From positions 10,412,501 to 10,476,500 of the forward strand of contig BSBM01000179.1 of NCBI GenBank assembly GCA_027924585.1: a stretch of DNA of 64,000 bases. The letters run 5' to 3'. This DNA is from Larix kaempferi. Taxonomy: Eukaryota; Streptophyta; Pinopsida; Pinales; Pinaceae. A program made the position numbers and the translations under genes. Under the pieces are notes generated by a model, which saw only the letters and a list, made by a program, of their open reading frames with translations, ran no database searches and had not been told where the DNA came from. This document shows, in pieces, positions 60,341-64,000 of the stretch. Each line of letters opens with the position of its first letter. Positions within the stretch are counted from its first letter, which is position 1.

Positions 60341-60539
60341 GGTTCTTGTACACAAAGGTATTTTTCTTGTCAAGGGTTAATTTTTTTTAATATAATAATT
60401 ATTTGTATTTTTAATAATAAAATTAATGTTATTATTATTAATAAAAGTATATTGATAATATTTGATATTATTAATATTTATTAAAAAATAATGAATTTAT
60501 AATAATAGTTATTGTAATAATATACTATTATTTAAAAAA

Positions 60540-61268
60540 TTAAATGGTTTAAATTTAGGGTTTGATGGCGTGAAGGATGAACAATGTGGAAGGAGATGGA
60601 GTGGCATATTGGTGTATGTATGGGGAGGAAATTGTGTAGGCGTGGGCGTAAGGTGCTGTGGAAGTGGCCGAGAGGAGTACGCAGGTCGAGGGATGATGGG
60701 GGAGTGGAGGGAGCATGGGAGAGTGCGGAAGATGCAGGAAGTGGAGGGAGCGCAGAGGGGTGTGGCGGATGGAGGAAGGAGGGAGTGCATAAGGGTATGG
60801 ATGGAGATAAAGGGGTGGAGGATGGAGGAAGTGAATGTGTGGGATGGAAGCTGGAACGGAGGGAGCAGGGAGTGGCAGGTGTGTTTCTCAGAGGAAGGGA
60901 ACAAGCATAAGGGATGGAGTGCAGGGCGTGTGGGCATTTGTGGATGAATGGTGTAGAGGGGTTCATTGTGTGGGAGAATGGAGTGAGGAGTGGTTCCGTT
61001 GGGAGGAATGCTTGAGGAAGATAAGGAGTAGGGTGAAGTGGGGTTGTGAAGGAAAAACACGGCTGTAGAAAAGAGAGAGAGGATGGGAGGAGAAACGTGG
61101 AGGGATATGGGTGGGAGGGAGCAGAGTGACTGGGATGTAGGGTGCAGTAGAAGAGAGGGAGCGTATGTGGAAGAGGAGAGAGCGTGAGAAGAAGGGAGGG
61201 TGGGGATATTGAAGGAATGGGGGAGTGCGGTGGAGAACGAGTCAGAACTGAGCTCAAAGGAGGAGTGA
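60540..61268 (-). other. Polypyrimidine leader of element D
   Basis: Minus strand almost wholly C/T with sparse A; plus strand G/A-rich. Because stop codons need purines in specific places, two minus frames (to about 279 codons) and several plus frames are open by composition. The predicted Ser/Pro/Leu-rich proteins are not accepted as genes. Confidence 0.75.
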
Positions 61269-61284
61269 GACTGCTTTGATACCA
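61269..61284 (-). other. Primer-binding site of element D
   Basis: TGGTATCAAAGCAGTC, two bases from the 5' LTR end; initiator-Met-like with one change from the usual TGGTATCAGAGC. Confidence 0.85.
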
Positions 61285-61286
61285 AA

Positions 61287-61497
61287 TGGTACACACAATT
61301 TTTAAATAACTAACAAATAATAACACAATTTCTAAATAACTAACAAATAATTGAATAAATGATATGATCATTACACACTTAAATATAGCTCAGGCTTTAA
61401 TATTGAGTAGTCTCAACCTCTCATTTAAGTCTATTTAATATTCATTAAGTATTATTATTAATGTATATATTGATTTATTATTTTTATGTTTGTAACA
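61287..61497 (-). repeat. 5' LTR of element D
   Basis: 211 bp, with an internal 31-bp duplication around AAATAACTAACAAATAA at about 61,310-61,350. Confidence 0.88.
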
Positions 61498-61502
61498 CAA
61501 GT

Positions 61503-64000
61503 TCTACACTGCAACTTTAAAATGCTTAGCATTGCGAGCAAAGACCGAGAATTTTTTTTATTGTTTTTGTGCCCATAATAATATTTGTCAACTTCAATAT
61601 CATTTATTACAATATTTTAGTATAACTCTACAATGTTGAGACCATTTGAATATGAATACAAGATGTCTGCAATCTATGCCATCATTGTTTGTTTTAGGAA
61701 TTTGACGAGGCCTCCAATATGATTCTTGATTTAATTCTATTTCAAATCCTTCATAATGTCCAGGTACTATATTACTATTGGATTCAAACTCTATATCTCA
61801 GAATGAATCTTCAACATCGTTGATAGGATCATTGTTCCAGGAATCTGGAATACCATCCGAAAGGTGATTGAATTGCTTAACTAAAAGTCTTGTTCCTTTG
61901 ATATGTGAATTCCACTACCACATAATGCTTGCTACATTGAAAAGTGCAATTGCCAATTTTTTTTGTTGGTCCAAAATTGAGACTGGGGTTTTTGTGCATG
62001 GGCCAACAAATTCTTGTGCATGGGCCAACAAAAGAGCACCATTGTAGTCTAGTGTGCTGGAATTTTAATCCCCTTAAGGGAGAAGGTGTCACCCAAAGCA
62101 TAGCCAATACTGACATAAGATAGGGAGTGGTTAACTATATGGAAACCATTCAAATACAATATTCATACATCATGATAGTAAAGAGAAATAACACAAAAAA
62201 TTTGAGGGGTCCAACAATACTTTTCATTATAAATATTTTTCATTACAACCGATTATACTTCATTACATTAGATTGCATCAAGGCTCCAAGGCCTTACACA
62301 CACTTACCCGTTGTGGCATATGCAAGCAAACAAACAAAACCCAAAAGCCCAAATACATGTCCTATATTGTGGATCTGGTTGTTGTTATTGTCCTGAGATG
62401 GATCTGATATTTTGATGGGATGATGCTCCTCTAAACTCTCTCTCCCTTTTTCAGATACCCTCCACTTCCTTTTATAATCATGGAGCAGGTCCAAAACTGG
62501 TCCAAGACTTGTTGTGACCATTACATCTTTTATGCAACTTCCATTTTCTTTCCTCTCTCCTTCTTTGGTCTTCTCTTCTTCTTCTTCTTTTTTCTGGTTT
62601 TCTTAAAAAGTGAAGGAGACAAAATTTTTGTTTTCAACTAAAATATTGTAATTTTTCATCCGCAAGAGGTGTAAAATGCTAAAGAAATACCCATTTATAG
62701 ATGTCAAGAATAAATATTTGGGAGATTTTTTTGAATTCTATGGAACCAAATCAAACTACATAGATATATCTACACTATCTTTTCCACCTCTAGAAACATG
62801 GCTAAGACTTATCCTAGGTGCAACCAATGCAATAATGAGATAATTTGGGAACATCACCATGGGCATAGATTGTGATGGGACTCTTCACCTTGTTGGTTCT
62901 TAGAAAAGCTAATATAAGAGGATCGATATTATATTCATTGAACCCAACAAGCACATGACAATTCTTAATTTTTAAAATGCACCCATCCGAAAACCTTGTA
63001 TGATGATCTTCATCCCCATGCCACCCAATTGTATCCCTACTACCTCCAACCATCTCCTCCTTATTGTTTCTATAGGAAGTTGTTGAATAACTCATACTCA
63101 CATTATAGGTCATCCATGGATTTATTTAGAAATGTGGGCCAATGGAAAGAGATGAAAAGAAATCGATTTGTGAGATACCCAACTATTGAATTGAAGTTGT
63201 GTAAAAGAATGGATTTAGTTGTTTAATGATAATCAGATTACAACAACAATATGGTGGTGTGGGACTTATACCTCTCTTAATCCCTTTAACTATTCTTGTC
63301 TCCCACAAAAGTGAGAAATGTTGTTTAGTTATTTATTTTCCTTTTAATACTCCACTAAACATCAAGAGAAAATGCCACATCAATGCATTCAACTTAGGAA
63401 GAACATGTGTAAGTCTTTATGAAAAAAATTTACAGCCTATACATTGTTCTTGGTAATTTCACCTGCTATGTATAGCATGATTTAAATACTTGGTCTATTA
63501 TCGCATGCACTGTAAGAGCTTATATATATATATGATCTCTTACAAACAGTTAAACTTTTGAGAAACACAAGTGTCATTGAAAAGAAACAAGCAGTGCTAA
63601 CTAACACTTGTTGTAAATTCTTCAATAAATTAGAGATGAATACAAAATAATTCCCTTTGAGCACATGAAGAGACAAACATCCAAAGAGAGAACATAGGTT
63701 GAATGAACTCCACTTTATTGAATTCTTCAATGCCTAAAAATAATTTCCAAATCAATAAGGATTTCTATCCATCCTTGACAAAAAACTTTTATAGTTGGAG
63801 AGATCTTTTACTATGCCCTTTATCTCACAATTATTGAGACTATGATGTTAATCTATGTTGAATGTGAAAGATTTTTCCTAACTCTACACTGCAACCTTGC
63901 TAAATTTCTTGTACGGAACAACTCTAGGTTTGGTAACACATTATCCATCCTTGTTGGCATGGTCATCTTCATCGTGATAAAAAATTCTATCTGAGTTCAC
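61503..64000. other. No gene recognised
   Basis: On the minus strand 61,600-61,880 stays open for about 90 codons with one stop (HYEGFEIELNQESYWRPRQI), and 61,877-62,116 holds another frame (KHYVVVEFTYQRNKTFS). These look like decayed coding sequence of an unknown repeat. A minus-strand 75-codon frame at 62,294-62,521 has no motif. The rest is AT-rich with a short (AT)n near 63,522. Confidence 0.35.

Larger units (their letters stand above)
58137..61497 (-). mobile_element. Short gypsy element D: gag and protease only
   Basis: 3,361 bp with a perfect CAAGT target duplication (58132-58136 and 61498-61502). LTRs are very short: 58137-58362 and 61287-61497. On the minus strand they start TGTTACAAAC (right) or TATTACGAAC (left, altered) and end ACCA. 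The PBS TGGTATCAAAGCAGTC is at 61269-61284 after a two-base spacer. The polypurine tract AAGGGGCAAGCAA is at 58363-58375. Interior: pyrimidine-rich leader, gag, protease; no RT, RNase H or integrase. It fits the terminal-repeat-with-gag class of non-autonomous elements. Confidence 0.93.

Noticed and set aside
60509-61371. Two overlapping minus-strand ORFs of 261 and 279 codons
   Set aside because: Low-complexity Ser/Pro/Leu product of a polypyrimidine tract; several frames on both strands are open for the same reason, and no motif is seen.
1-64000. tRNA or rRNA genes
   Set aside because: No cloverleaf with intact A and B boxes and no conserved rRNA core was recognised by eye; a covariance-model scan would be decisive.

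Overview
The window is nuclear DNA from a seed plant with a large, repeat-filled genome. It contains one recognisable host gene, an R2R3-MYB repressor gene on the minus strand (17,818-19,186). Almost everything else that can be identified is a retrotransposon or DNA transposon in some state of decay. Old, nested, diverged LTR elements around a single gene, together with a subgroup 4-type MYB, suggest a gymnosperm (conifer-like) genome. That is an inference; nothing here proves the species. I saw no tRNA, rRNA, CRISPR or organellar sequence.

Layout: 1-585, LTR-like promoter sequence. 592-about 6,480, the 3' half of a GC-rich Ty3/gypsy element: an integrase with a nonsense codon, then a long extra open reading frame in the envelope position whose frame break is bridged by a probable 61-bp intron, then a noncoding tail. 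7,477-16,546, eroded LTR-element sequence and tandem repeats without genes. 17,818-19,330, the MYB gene and its promoter. 22,103-22,790, a copia pol relic. 24,537-37,102, a complete but dead gypsy element B on the minus strand, with an additional RNase H upstream of the reverse transcriptase; its integrase is split by a short copia-like element at 26,996-29,868. 41,381-42,050, a hAT-like transposase pseudogene. 42,229-47,246, a second member of the short copia-like family (element C), itself carrying a probable solo LTR at 44,839-46,331 and inserted in a tandem duplication. 48,076-49,183, a TIR-bounded element holding a CTCGATCGAG minisatellite. 49,908-57,066, a full-length dead copia element A with a perfect 5-bp target duplication and an insertion in gag. 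58,137-61,497, a short gypsy element D with perfect target duplication that encodes only gag and protease. 61,503-64,000, nothing recognised.

How parts relate: the short elements at 27 kb and 43 kb are the same kind of non-autonomous unit. Each has copia-style LTRs, a PBS of the initiator-Met type, a gag-like N-terminus, and then an unfamiliar domain built of exact 20-residue tandem repeats (four in one, three in the other). Element C also retains a motif that in copia A lies between integrase and reverse transcriptase, so the family looks like an internal-deletion derivative of an autonomous copia element. Both copies have a target duplication of GATTC or a one-base variant. This family is the best candidate here for something undescribed. 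Element D is a separate, gypsy-type gag-only parasite. The gypsy B pol, with a catalytically broken native RNase H and an intact-looking second one, is also worth attention. Many open frames in the raw translation begin at TTG or GTG and are not real starts; starts are given only where an ATG and similarity support them.
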